A stretch of 40,895 bases of DNA from JBBRZF01 sp038236965 (GTDB taxonomy: Bacteria; Acidobacteriota; Terriglobia; Terriglobales; Acidobacteriaceae): contig JBBRZF010000007.1 in assembly GCA_038236965.1 (NCBI GenBank), positions 1 to 40,895 on the forward strand. Direction: 5' to 3'. Made by a program: the position numbers and the translations under genes. The notes below the pieces were generated by a model. It saw nothing but the letters and a program-made list of their open reading frames with translations. It was not told where the DNA came from and searched no databases. This document shows positions 8,215-15,919 of the stretch, in pieces (within the stretch, counting starts at the first letter, position 1; every line of letters starts with the position of its first letter).

Positions 8215-8637
8215 ATGCTAACCATCGATATCGTTCAACGCGTAGTCCGGTACATCCATATTGGATTCTTGTCCACGATCGCAATGTTTGTTTTCGTCGT
8301 CGAGTTCTCCATTCGACCGGTGGTCAATCCCGCCAATCGCGGCCTCCACATCATCTTCGTCGTCATCTGCATCGTCATACTCAATTCCCTGGTCTATGTC
8401 CGCCAGAATTTCATCGCGACTTCGATGGAGACTCTACGCGCCGACCCGACCAACCAACTTGCTCTCAAGCGCTGGCAAGGCGGACACCTCGTGACCTTCG
8501 CCGGCTGTGAAGCCGTTGCCCTCTTCGGATTCGTTTCCCGAGTCTTGGGCGCTCCCAAACTATTTGGCTTTGCGCTCTTCGGGGTCGCCATTTACACGCT
8601 CGTCGCCTACCGGCCCAAACCAATCCTGGAACAATAG
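8215..8637 (+). CDS. Four-TM integral membrane protein of unknown function
   Basis: A 140-residue protein with four hydrophobic segments: IHIGFLSTIAMFVFVVEFSI near residues 15-35, LHIIFVVICIVILNSLVYV, FAGCEAVALFGFVSRVLG, and LFGFALFGVAIYTLVAY near the C-terminus. Between helices 2 and 3 is a charged stretch (ETLRADPTNQLALKRWQGGH). Polar residues inside helix 3 (Cys, Glu) could be functional. I do not recognise a named family. It could have a promoter of its own after the microsatellite. Coding is supported by membrane topology and the absence of a competing frame. Confidence 0.7.
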   Translation: MLTIDIVQRVVRYIHIGFLSTIAMFVFVVEFSIRPVVNPANRGLHIIFVVICIVILNSLVYVRQNFIATSMETLRADPTNQLALKRWQGGHLVTFAGCEAVALFGFVSRVLGAPKLFGFALFGVAIYTLVAYRPKPILEQ

Positions 8638-8672
8638 GTCTTCGCTCCCCCTGTCAGCGGGCACTCTTACTA

Positions 8673-8700
8673 AAAGAAAAAAGCGCAGCCGAAGCCGCGC
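8673..8700 (-). terminator. Rho-independent terminator of the helix-hairpin-helix gene
   Basis: On the minus strand: GCGCGGC-TTCG-GCTGCGC followed by TTTTTTCTTTTA. A 7-bp stem with one G.T wobble, 25 bp beyond the stop at 8725. Confidence 0.85.
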
Positions 8701-8724
8701 CTCTTCCTCTCCCTTGAAAGAGAT

Positions 8725-9036
8725 CTAGCCTGCTTTTCGTGCACCCTCATTCTGACGCGCAAGATTTACGCCGATAAATCTTTTGATCAGCACGTAATCC
8801 TGCCGGGGAATGATGTACTGCGAAAGCAGGTCTAACTTGTTGCGATACGGACGCGATTCGATGATCTTCTCCGCTTCGGTTTCCGTCAGACCCAGCGCCG
8901 TCAGCGAGGCGTGGGAACACGTGTTCAGGTCAACGCTCGCCATCTCCTCAACCGCTTGCTTGATGCGCTTGCCCGACAACGCCGCAACGCCGTATGCCGC
9001 CGCCACTCCCGCTAAGAACGCCAACAAATGCTTCAT
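8725..9036 (-). CDS. Small ComEA-like helix-hairpin-helix protein with N-terminal anchor
   Basis: A 103-residue protein. Residues 4-20 (LLAFLAGVAAAYGVAAL) form a signal or membrane anchor. The rest carries a ComEA/PulK-type helix-hairpin-helix: VDLNTCSHASLTALGLT, then EAEKIIESRPYRNKLDLLSQ and IIPRQDYVLIKRFIG. In ComEA-like proteins this fold binds DNA or packs against partner subunits. The single small domain gives no clear pathway. AGGTGG lies before the ATG, and a good terminator follows at 8673-8700. It is probably a single-gene transcript facing away from the aldehyde dehydrogenase remnant. Confidence 0.75.
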   Translation of the reverse strand: MKHLLAFLAGVAAAYGVAALSGKRIKQAVEEMASVDLNTCSHASLTALGLTETEAEKIIESRPYRNKLDLLSQYIIPRQDYVLIKRFIGVNLARQNEGARKAG

Positions 9037-9143
9037 CGATCCACCTGAATTCTTCTGATTTGCTAACTCTCCGTCAGATGTCTCACTCTCACGCAGAGGA
9101 TGGCTGCATCACGGTTCGCGGCTATCCGGTTCACCTCAAAACG

Positions 9144-9171
9144 AAAAAAGGCCGGGAGTCTCCTCCCAGCC
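9144..9171 (-). terminator. Rho-independent terminator of the aldehyde dehydrogenase remnant
   Basis: On the minus strand: GGCTGGGAG-GAGA-CTCCCGGCC followed by TTTTTT. A 9-bp stem with one wobble, 22 bp after the stop at 9193. Its survival next to a gutted gene suggests that the loss was internal. Confidence 0.88.
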
Positions 9172-9192
9172 CCGCCGTTCCTCTTAGTTGAA

Positions 9193-9583
9193 CTACGCGT
9201 ACCGCGCGCAGACCGACTTCGTTTCCGTGTACAGCTTCAATGCTTCTTCGCCCATCTCGCGTCCCCAGCCGCTTTGTTTGTAGCCGCCGAACGGAAGTGC
9301 CGCGTCGAAGATGTTGTAGCAGTTGATCCACACGGTTCCAGCGCGCAACTCGGCGGCGATGCTATGCGCCTTATTAATGTCGCTGGTCCAGATGCCGGCA
9401 GCCAATCCGTAGATGGAATCGTTGGCCTGCACCATCAGGTCGTCGAGGTCGTTATATGGAATCGCCGTGACCACGGGTCCAAATATCTCTTCTTGTACGA
9501 CCTTCATGTTCTGCCATCTTGCGCTTTTCGGCGATGAACTTCGTTGTGCCTGCACCCAGTTGCGGAGTCACAGCAGTTGCCAT
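9193..9583 (-). pseudogene. Aldehyde dehydrogenase with large internal deletion
   Basis: The ATG at 9583 has a GGGGAGAG ribosome site and encodes MATAVTPQLGAG, then KFIAEKRKM, which looks like an aldehyde dehydrogenase N-terminus. About 25 codons in, the frame changes abruptly to the family's C-terminal end: MKVVQEEIFGPVV, NDSIYGLAAGIWTSD, AGTVWINCYN, LPFGGYKQSGWGREMGEEAL and a proper stop at 9193. The NAD-binding domain, the catalytic Cys loop and the general-base Glu are all missing, roughly 350-370 codons. The junction lies near 9505-9520 within AAGATGGCAG/AACATGAAGG. The enzyme cannot be functional. Ribosome site and terminator are intact. An assembly collapse is an alternative. Confidence 0.85.
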
Positions 9584-9808
9584 TAACACTCTCCCCAAAC
9601 GCGTATGCCCGTGTCTCCGGGCAGAGGGACGCGTCCGTTCCTTTTCTGTGTGAAGTGATTTGCCTGTGAATTCTCTTGTGTTGTCTAACTGCCGTATTAC
9701 TTTGCGGATGCCGGCGACCCACTCGCCAGCTTCCAGGCCATCCCCAAGAGTGGGAGTTTTATCACAGAGGGAGGAGGTAGTACAACTTGGAAACCGTCGC
9801 GAATTCTT

Positions 9809-10204
9809 TTACGACAGATTCTCGCAGTCATCGGCCTGCGACGGACCGATCATGCTCTCGACTACTTTCATCAGGTCTTTCGGGTGGACTGGCTTGGAAA
9901 GCAAGGGCAATCTTTTCTCCATGGCGCTGCACTGAACCACCTCGACCGCGTTCGCCTGGCCGGAGAAGAGCAATACCTTGCAATCCGGGAGTGAGACTCC
10001 GAGCTCTGTGGCCAGTTCGATTCCGTCCATCACCGGCATGGAGACATCGGTGATAACAAGGTCGGGAAGGAATTCGGCGCTTATTTTCAGCGCTGTTCCA
10101 CCGTCATGAGCGCTCAGGGTTTCAAATCCGCCGAGCCTCAATACCTGCGCAAGCGTGTCTGCTAGTCTGCGTTCGTCATCAACAACCAGTATCCTACGCC
10201 TCAT
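9809..10204 (-). CDS. Single-domain response regulator (CheY-like receiver)
   Basis: A 131-residue stand-alone receiver domain. The acidic pair is Asp9-Asp10 (ILVVDDE), the phosphoacceptor is Asp53 (DLVITDVSMPVMDG), the switch Ser is Ser81 (LLFSG) and the conserved Lys is Lys104 (LSKPVHP). There is no output domain; a short tail follows. It is the last gene of the KaiC-like operon, starting 4 bases after the kinase stop, so it is the likely phosphorylation target of that kinase. Output must go through protein contacts. 225 gene-free bases separate it from the aldehyde dehydrogenase remnant. Confidence 0.93.
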   Translation of the reverse strand: MRRRILVVDDERRLADTLAQVLRLGGFETLSAHDGGTALKISAEFLPDLVITDVSMPVMDGIELATELGVSLPDCKVLLFSGQANAVEVVQCSAMEKRLPLLSKPVHPKDLMKVVESMIGPSQADDCENLS

Positions 10205-10208
10205 TACC

Positions 10209-11495
10209 CTAACTTTCCTCCCCGCTCGGCAGGAATACAGACGCTACGGTTCCGCATCTTCCTGGGACTGTGCAGCTTCGCACGCGAATCGCCCCTTTGT
10301 AGCGGTCGATGATCTGCTTGGAGACCCAAAGCCCCAGCCCTGTTCCCACCGTGACCTTGGTGGTGAAGAATGCCTGAAATATCCGTCCCATATCAGCTTT
10401 CGAGATGCCCGCGCCGTTGTCTCCAAAGGTGACGCGAACTCCGGGCCTCAAGCCCTTCACGGTCGAAATCTTGATTCGTATCCTGCCCCCGGTCGCGACT
10501 GCGTCGATGCCGTTTCCCAGGAGGTTGGCGAAAATCTGCCGAAGCTCGCCTGCCACGGCAAAAATCGGAATCTCGCTTTCCACTTCCAATGCCAACACAA
10601 TCTGTTTGTTCTTTATCTTGGAAGAGAATATAGCGATCAGGTGCGACAGCAGTTCTGACATCAGCACCTGCCTGTGCGTGGCGCTTTCGCGGTAGAGTCC
10701 AAGCGTCTGCTTGGCCATGTGGGCTACGCGTGCCAGTTCTTCCTCGGCCTCTGCCAGGTAGCCCTGCGCCTTCGTCGAAAGCTGCGTATCCTGCTGCGCC
10801 AGGTAGATCAGGTTCGTCAGAGATTCCAGCGGATTATTCAATTCGTGCGCCAGAGTCGCCGCCATCACGCCTACCGTCGCCAGTTTCGCGCTCTGGACGA
10901 GTGCCCCCTCGGCATTCTTCCTCTCCGCCATCTCGGCCTGCAACCGCAGGATCAAATCTTCCGACGTTCGTGTGAGTACTTCCGCCGCCTGTGTGAGTTC
11001 GTGCTGCCGGAGAGCGCCTAATAACAACGCCTCATTCATGGAGGTGTATTGCTGATGCGAGTCCGAACTCTCCGTGATCTGCACGATGATCCCAAGGGTG
11101 CGGCCTAGCTTGTCCTTCAACGGCCACATCACGTAGGACCAGAAAAAAGGATTGGGCGCAGAGTGTTCCGCGCGCGTATAGACGGCTGGCTCTCCGGTCC
11201 GGAAGACACGGTCCAGCATGAGCACACACTCGCCCCCTGAGGGCACGGTGTCGTTGAACGGTGTTCCGATCAGGTCCTCTTTGGCTTTCCTGACCAGCTT
11301 CGTGAAGGCAGGATTCACGTAGCTGACGGAGTGGTCAGCTCCCTCCACGGCAATAAGGGGCGTTGGCGAAAAATGCGCCATCGACTGGCAAAGTTCCGCA
11401 ATACCAGGTTGCGGATTTGCCGCACTCATTGCTCCCACTATTGGTTTCCTTTCGCCAGATAGTCTCTGAAATATCCCTTGACTGGATTCGGTCAT
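10209..11495 (-). CDS. PAS-domain sensor histidine kinase
   Basis: A 428-residue soluble kinase with no membrane segments. A PAS domain covers about residues 35-150 (PLIAVEGADHSVSYVNPAF, then LIGTPFNDTVPSG and FWSYVMWPLKDKLGRTLG). A coiled linker leads to the HisKA H-box LAHELNNPLESL with His217. The ATPase domain follows with N box IFANLLGNGIDAV, G1 FGDNGAGI, F box FQAFFTTK and G2 GTGLGLWVS. Its start overlaps the KaiC-like stop by 4 bases (ATGA), so translation is coupled. It probably senses a cytoplasmic signal through PAS and phosphorylates the receiver protein encoded next. Ligand is not evident. Confidence 0.93.
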   Translation of the reverse strand: MTESSQGIFQRLSGERKPIVGAMSAANPQPGIAELCQSMAHFSPTPLIAVEGADHSVSYVNPAFTKLVRKAKEDLIGTPFNDTVPSGGECVLMLDRVFRTGEPAVYTRAEHSAPNPFFWSYVMWPLKDKLGRTLGIIVQITESSDSHQQYTSMNEALLLGALRQHELTQAAEVLTRTSEDLILRLQAEMAERKNAEGALVQSAKLATVGVMAATLAHELNNPLESLTNLIYLAQQDTQLSTKAQGYLAEAEEELARVAHMAKQTLGLYRESATHRQVLMSELLSHLIAIFSSKIKNKQIVLALEVESEIPIFAVAGELRQIFANLLGNGIDAVATGGRIRIKISTVKGLRPGVRVTFGDNGAGISKADMGRIFQAFFTTKVTVGTGLGLWVSKQIIDRYKGAIRVRSCTVPGRCGTVASVFLPSGEES

Positions 11496-12994
11496 TCGCT
11501 GGCAGGCATCTTGGTCTTCGAAATGCGGTCCGAACGTGTCGGTAGTCCCGTGATCAGGCGATCGTAACCCGCCAGCTTTCCACCAATATCGACTCCCTTT
11601 TCGTTGATCTTGTATTCGCGAATCTCATGGCTATGTTTGCCCCCGCGCATCTTCACTACCATTATGATCTTGCGCAGTTCGCCTTCTATCTCCACATAGC
11701 GCAGGCGGATGATGTCGTCTGTCAGGAACGAAATGGAATACGTGCTGAACAGTAACTCCTGGAACCGTTCTTCCATCTCCACCGTGCTCAGAATCGTTAC
11801 GCCAAGCCCCGTCAGCGAGAAGATCATGCGGTAGAGCGATTCGCGGAAGTCTTCCCTGAATCCCGGGGCCAGCGCCATCTCAAAGCCTGCCAGCGAATCT
11901 ATAACCAATCGCTTGGCGCCTGTCGCCTTCACGCCATCTAAAATCGCTTGCATCGTTTCGTCCACCGAGAGGTCCAGCGGGCGAAGATAGATGATCTGCA
12001 GTTTCCCATCCTTCTCCCCCTCCTCCAGGTCCAGGCCAAAAATCTTCGCTCGTCCTGCGTATTCTTCGGGACGCTCCTCGAACACGGCAACGATTCCCGG
12101 TTCCCCATTCCTCAATCCTGCCGCAATGAACTGCGTCGCCAGCAGCGATTTTCCTGTGCCCGACGATCCTGCGATCAGCAGACTATCGCCTTCCGGAATG
12201 CCGCCGCCCATCATCTTGTCCAATTCCGGCACGCCGATGGACAAGCGCTTGCCGCCGACCTTCCTCGCCTTTCTGTCCGCAAATCCCAACGTGCGGGGAA
12301 ATGCCTGCATGCCACTTTCGGTGATGCGCACGGTATGCATACCCGGCACCGAGTCCTGACCGCGTAATTTCATGATCTGCAATTTCCGGACGACAGAGTT
12401 GCGCTGTATCGTCTGGTAGAGCCACAACAGGCCGTCAGCTACGGTGAAAATGGGATTATCCTTCACCTCGGACTCGGCATACTCTCCCACCAGGAAGGTG
12501 GTCGCCTGCCAGCTCGCCAGGAACAGCGCCAGTCGCTGAACAAAAAACGAGATGGAGCATTCGCGATTGCTCGCGTTATCCAAGGTGCGCAACGCCGTGC
12601 GAAAGGAATCGACGATCACGATGCTCGGAGCCGCCGCCGTCACCTGTTTTATGATCTCCTCCAGCACCCCCTGCAATCCCTGCTCTGCCAGAATTTCACT
12701 GAGATTGATGAAACGAACGCTGCTGTTCAGCTTGCTAAAATCGAAAAATGAATATTGCTGCTGATAACGCAGCATCTTGATCGCGGGCTCGCCAAGGACA
12801 GTGAAATAAAGCGCCGAATGCTCCGGCGTGGCATTAGTAAAGACAACCTGATGAACAAGGGTCGTCTTGCCGCAGCCTGGGGAACCCGCAACGATATTGA
12901 AGGAAAACTCGGGAATGCCGCCGCCCAGGATCGCATCCAATCCCTCAACTCCCGTCGGCAATTTGTTGATCTTCACTCTCTTTTGGATGGTCAT
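11492..12994 (-). CDS. Two-domain KaiC-like RecA-superfamily ATPase
   Basis: A 500-residue protein with tandem KaiC domains. Domain 1 has LPTGVEGLDAILGGGIPE and Walker A GSPGCGKT (residues 37-44). Domain 2 has GVPELDKMMGGGIPEGD and Walker A GSSGTGKS near residue 280. The paired catalytic Glu of KaiC is kept in domain 2 (VFEERPEE), but domain 1 has LGEPAIK at that place. In the C-terminal phosphosite region (FSTYSISFLTDDIIRLR) the residue matching cyanobacterial Ser431 is Ser and that matching Thr432 is Phe, by my own alignment. The tail DRLITGLPTR resembles the KaiC C-terminus. GGAAGGAAG lies before the ATG. There is no kaiA or kaiB nearby. The genes around it point to a signalling rather than clock role, an inference. 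Confidence 0.9.
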   Translation of the reverse strand: MTIQKRVKINKLPTGVEGLDAILGGGIPEFSFNIVAGSPGCGKTTLVHQVVFTNATPEHSALYFTVLGEPAIKMLRYQQQYSFFDFSKLNSSVRFINLSEILAEQGLQGVLEEIIKQVTAAAPSIVIVDSFRTALRTLDNASNRECSISFFVQRLALFLASWQATTFLVGEYAESEVKDNPIFTVADGLLWLYQTIQRNSVVRKLQIMKLRGQDSVPGMHTVRITESGMQAFPRTLGFADRKARKVGGKRLSIGVPELDKMMGGGIPEGDSLLIAGSSGTGKSLLATQFIAAGLRNGEPGIVAVFEERPEEYAGRAKIFGLDLEEGEKDGKLQIIYLRPLDLSVDETMQAILDGVKATGAKRLVIDSLAGFEMALAPGFREDFRESLYRMIFSLTGLGVTILSTVEMEERFQELLFSTYSISFLTDDIIRLRYVEIEGELRKIIMVVKMRGGKHSHEIREYKINEKGVDIGGKLAGYDRLITGLPTRSDRISKTKMPASE

Positions 12995-13006
12995 CGCTTC
13001 CTTCCT

Positions 13007-13435
13007 TCAATCTTCCTTCAATTCCCATGAATCCGATTCTCTTTCCGGCAGTTCCGACCAAATATTCTGCAAGAGGTGAAATACAAGGTCATATCCTATG
13101 AAGACGTTTAGAAGTTCAAGAAGAGTTCCGATCAGCACCGTTCCCGCAGAAAAGGTCTCACCATTCGCGAGGCTTTCCAAGCCTTCTAGCGAACCATTCG
13201 TGCCGACTTCGATAGCCTTCAGGCGGGACGTCTGGATTTTCGAGAGAACCAAGGCACGGGCCTGCAGCGCATGAAAACCGCTCGACCCCGCGAGTGAGAT
13301 CAGGTGGAGTCTCAACTTCTCGGATACACGAGTGATGGAAGCTGGGCTTGAGGAGAGTTCTTCTGCAAACGCCTCATACTCCAACAGCCAACTAGCTAGC
13401 TTTTGCGAATTAGGGCCGATATGGCTCCCAATCAT
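13007..13435 (-). CDS. Uncharacterised small protein heading the KaiC-like operon
   Basis: A 142-residue protein, first gene of the operon, ending 12 bases before the KaiC-like start. The N-terminal half is helical (SQKLASWLLEYEAFAEELSS; SEKLRLHLISLAG). The middle contains GFHALQARALVLSK and the sequence VGTNGSLEGLESL. The C-terminal segment is hydrophobic (GTVLIGTLLELLNVFIGYDL) and ends LLQNIWSELPE. I recall a widespread unnamed family with a GSLEGL block and a FIGE...L..WP ending, but cannot name it. AGAGG lies 6 bases before the ATG. It could be a partner or scaffold for the ATPase or kinase; this is an inference from position only. Confidence 0.7.
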   Translation of the reverse strand: MIGSHIGPNSQKLASWLLEYEAFAEELSSSPASITRVSEKLRLHLISLAGSSGFHALQARALVLSKIQTSRLKAIEVGTNGSLEGLESLANGETFSAGTVLIGTLLELLNVFIGYDLVFHLLQNIWSELPERESDSWELKED

Positions 13436-13644
13436 GTGTGGCCTCTTGCGATGAGTTTCGGGAAAAATCCTGTGAGACTTCCGGAACTTCTCCTCAGTAT
13501 AGGCCTAATGTCGCTGTTTGACGTTTTAAATCCTTAAAGATAACTGGCACGCCCAAGGCAAACTTCTGTTCTTCGCTAAAAACCGCCATAACCACCGGGT
13601 GCCACATCCATACTTACCTGTTTTGGGGAGTCAGGATGGGACAA

Positions 13645-13680
13645 AATAATTCGCGCGCAGCGCATCAAGGTTTTGCCTTT
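13645..13680 (+). repeat. 36-bp imperfect direct repeat, copy 1
   Basis: Begins AATAATTCGCGCGCAGCG and ends AAGGTTTTGCCTTT. It matches copy 2 at 13713-13748 at 33 of 36 positions. The copies start 68 bp apart. Confidence 0.9.
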
Positions 13681-13712
13681 CGGCCTCGAGCGTGGTCACG
13701 TTCGCCACACAG

Positions 13713-13748
13713 AATAATTCTCGCGCTGCGCATCAATGTTTTGCCTTT
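13713..13748 (+). repeat. 36-bp imperfect direct repeat, copy 2
   Basis: Begins AATAATTCTCGCGCTGCG and ends AATGTTTTGCCTTT. The three differences from copy 1 are at unit positions 9, 15 and 25. The differences leave the GCGC core and the GCATCAA block intact. Confidence 0.9.
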
Positions 13749-14256
13749 GCCTTTGACCTGCGTTTCTTTGAAGTGCGTTTCGATCTTGGCTCTTCCCGAT
13801 CCCCTATTCTGCGCAGCCTTCTTCAGCAAAATGCGCTCCAACCCCACCCACGGCCCTGTCTCATCAGCTAATTCAGTCAGCTAAATCTGTGTCTGTCGAA
13901 GAACGAAACACCCTCCAGACAACTTCCAACCGATAAAACGAAGAACCAAACCAAACTATCCCAGAGCCAAACGGCTTCATCACCCAATTACCAATCGCGC
14001 TTGTACCCGATTCGCACTTCGCAATTCGAAATTAGCAATCTAGATCTATCCCCACTCAAAGCGCTCCTATCCCCCTCCAACCGCACCCGAAGAATCGCAA
14101 ATACCCCCGAAAATGGCCTCTAACTCCAACCCTTGGAATATTTTGCCCCTAACTTCCCTGTTCTCAATATTTTAGCGTCAACCTATTTGCAAACCCCGCC
14201 GCTGCAACTACTTACAACTTCACCCTTCCTCGCAAAAAAACAGGTAGATTGGTCTC

Positions 14257-14862
14257 ATGCGTGTCCTCATCGCCAGTTCCAACCCCGGAAAGCTTCGTGA
14301 CTTCTCCTCGGTCGCCTCCCTCCACGGAGTCGAAATCGCCCTCATCCCCGATTTCTCCACCTACCCCGAAGTGGTGGAAGACGGCGAGACCTTCGAAGCC
14401 AATGCCCGCAAGAAGGCCGAACACTACAGCCGCATGATGCACGGACAACTGGTCATCGCCGACGACAGCGGTCTCGAAGTGGATGCGCTCGGCGGCGCTC
14501 CCGGAGTACGCAGCGCGCGCTACGCGGCAGATGCAAGCCACCAGGGGAACTCGCCCGACGACCTGAACAACGAAAAGCTGCTGGCCTCCATGCGCGACGT
14601 TCCCAACCAAGAACGTTCCGCTCGTTTCGTCTGCGTGATTGCGGCGGCGCGCGACGGAGAATTGCTGGCAAGTTTTCGCGGCGCAGCCGAAGGTCTCCTG
14701 CTTCGCGAGTTCCGCGGCTCCAATGGATTTGGCTACGACCCGCTCTTCTACTTCCCTGCACTGAAAAAATCCTTCGCCGAACTCACAGGCGAAGAAAAGG
14801 CCGCAGTCAGTCACCGCGGCCACGCATTCAGAAAGTTCTTTGATTGGTGCGACAACCAGTAG
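14257..14862 (+). CDS. rdgB: XTP/dITP diphosphatase (RdgB/HAM1 family)
   Basis: A 201-residue house-cleaning nucleotidase that hydrolyses non-canonical purine NTPs (XTP, dITP) to monophosphates, keeping them out of DNA and RNA. Family marks are the N-terminal ASSNPGKLRDF (normally (A/T)xNxGKxxE), ETFEANARKKAEHY, the metal-binding IADDSGLEVDALGGAPGVRSARYA (given in part as IADDSGLEVDAL), GSNGFGYDPLFY, and AVSHRGHAFRKF. Length matches the family. It is probably transcribed alone; sdhC follows on the same strand 201 bp later behind its own promoter. Cytoplasmic. Identification is firm. Confidence 0.96.
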   Translation: MRVLIASSNPGKLRDFSSVASLHGVEIALIPDFSTYPEVVEDGETFEANARKKAEHYSRMMHGQLVIADDSGLEVDALGGAPGVRSARYAADASHQGNSPDDLNNEKLLASMRDVPNQERSARFVCVIAAARDGELLASFRGAAEGLLLREFRGSNGFGYDPLFYFPALKKSFAELTGEEKAAVSHRGHAFRKFFDWCDNQ

Positions 14863-14991
14863 CTATTCGGTCCTGCCTGCCGCGTCCTCACGACTTCGCC
14901 AAACATCAAATACTTAAAGGCAACAGATGCCGTTTGCTCGCGCCGAAATCGGCGCACGCGAAGACCATAATGTTTAACTCGGTTTACTTTC

Positions 14992-15021
14992 TTGACTTGA
15001 GTATCAGCCGGACTCGATAAT
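14992..15021 (+). promoter_or_regulatory. Probable sigma70-type promoter of sdhCAB
   Basis: TTGACT at 14992-14997, 18-bp spacer, GATAAT at 15016-15021, 43 bp before the sdhC start codon. Good match to both hexamers; spacing is one longer than optimum. AAGGAG at 15051-15056 gives the ribosome site. Confidence 0.65.
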
Positions 15022-15063
15022 GGCCGGTTGTTTTCAATCATGTGAGCCATAAGGAGCGGTACT

Positions 15064-15855
15064 GTGGCATCGTCGGTCAGTCCTCCTGTAAAAGACAGCT
15101 CCAAACGCATTCCGGCAGGTGTAGCGCCGCTACGGGCGGGTCAAGGCAACTCCTTTCTATGGCGTCGTCTGCACTCGTTAAGCGGCATCGTTCCGGTCGG
15201 CGCGTTCCTGGTCGAGCACTTTATCTCCAACGCCTTCGCGACTAACGGCCCTGCTGCTTACGGGGACCAGGTCAAATTCCTCACCGGCCTTCCTTTTACC
15301 ATCTGGCTTGAGATCTTCGGTATCTACATCCCGCTGGCGTTTCACGCTCTTTACGGCGTTTACATCTGGTGGCGCGGAGAGTCGAACGTCCAGTCGTATC
15401 CCTGGACGGGCAACTGGCTGTATACGGCACAGAGGTACACGGGAATCATCGCGTTGATCTTCATTGTGTGGCACACGTGGGAAATGCGATTCACGGGCGT
15501 CCACCTGTTTGGCGGCGGACACATCTACGCCTTCGGCAAGGTGCGCGCAGAGTTGACACAGACCTATAACCTCTTTGTCTACCCCATCGGCATCATCGCC
15601 GCCTCGTGGCATTTCGCGTACGGTATCTGGCTGTTCTGCGCAAAGTGGGGCATCGCCGTTGGCGAGAGCGCACGACGCAAGCTTGGTTACGTGTGCCTGG
15701 CCATCGCGCTCGGGTTCATTGGCCTCGGTGTGCTGACGATGAAAGCATTCCTCTATCCGCATAGCGATTGGCCGGCCACCGTTCAGGAGCCGATAGGCGA
15801 TCAGGGCGGCAAAGCAGGCGTTGATCTTCCGGCCGACAAGCAGGGAAAAGAATAA
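15064..15855 (+). CDS. sdhC: Succinate dehydrogenase cytochrome b subunit (b558 type)
   Basis: A 263-residue membrane anchor of the single-subunit, five-helix b558 family known from Bacillus and related complexes. Conserved His residues lie in RRLHSLSGIVP (His37), VEHFISN, AFHALYGVYIWW, VWHTWEMRF and ASWHFAYGIW, enough for two haem b groups. It anchors SdhA/SdhB and passes electrons from succinate to quinone. It starts at GTG 15064, seven bases after AAGGAG. First gene of sdhC-sdhA-sdhB, which have short gaps and one strand. There is no separate sdhD, as expected for this type. The C-terminal tail is hydrophilic and Gly/Lys rich. Confidence 0.95.
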   Translation: MASSVSPPVKDSSKRIPAGVAPLRAGQGNSFLWRRLHSLSGIVPVGAFLVEHFISNAFATNGPAAYGDQVKFLTGLPFTIWLEIFGIYIPLAFHALYGVYIWWRGESNVQSYPWTGNWLYTAQRYTGIIALIFIVWHTWEMRFTGVHLFGGGHIYAFGKVRAELTQTYNLFVYPIGIIAASWHFAYGIWLFCAKWGIAVGESARRKLGYVCLAIALGFIGLGVLTMKAFLYPHSDWPATVQEPIGDQGGKAGVDLPADKQGKE

Positions 15856-15919
15856 TTCCGGAATAACGATTCATAAATTCCCGGGCCGAAGAAAATTTCG
15901 ACCCCGAGCGTAAACATAC

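Larger units (their letters stand above)
13436..14256. other. 821-bp gene-free region
   Basis: No convincing reading frame on either strand. It must hold the promoter for the KaiC-like operon at its left end and that of rdgB at its right end. It also contains a 36-bp imperfect direct repeat at 13645 and 13713, a short TTTGCC run near 13739-13755, and AT-richer filler from about 13880 to 14200. The composition differs from the coding DNA on both sides. Confidence 0.7.

Noticed and set aside
7777..8284. Minus-strand frames rich in Lys-Gly or Lys-Ala repeats
   Set aside because: Produced by the TTGCCC/TTTCC microsatellite and by antisense reading of the EamA gene; not proteins.
11492..12994. 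True circadian clock KaiC
   Set aside because: No kaiA or kaiB nearby, one phosphosite residue is changed and the neighbours are two-component genes; KaiC-like signalling ATPase is the safer call.
13645..13748. CRISPR array
   Set aside because: Only two imperfect 36-bp copies with a single 32-bp spacer and no cas genes nearby; a plain direct repeat is more likely.
14811..15110. 99-residue minus-strand frame between rdgB and sdhC
   Set aside because: Overlaps the sdh promoter region and both neighbours antisense, with no motif or ribosome site.
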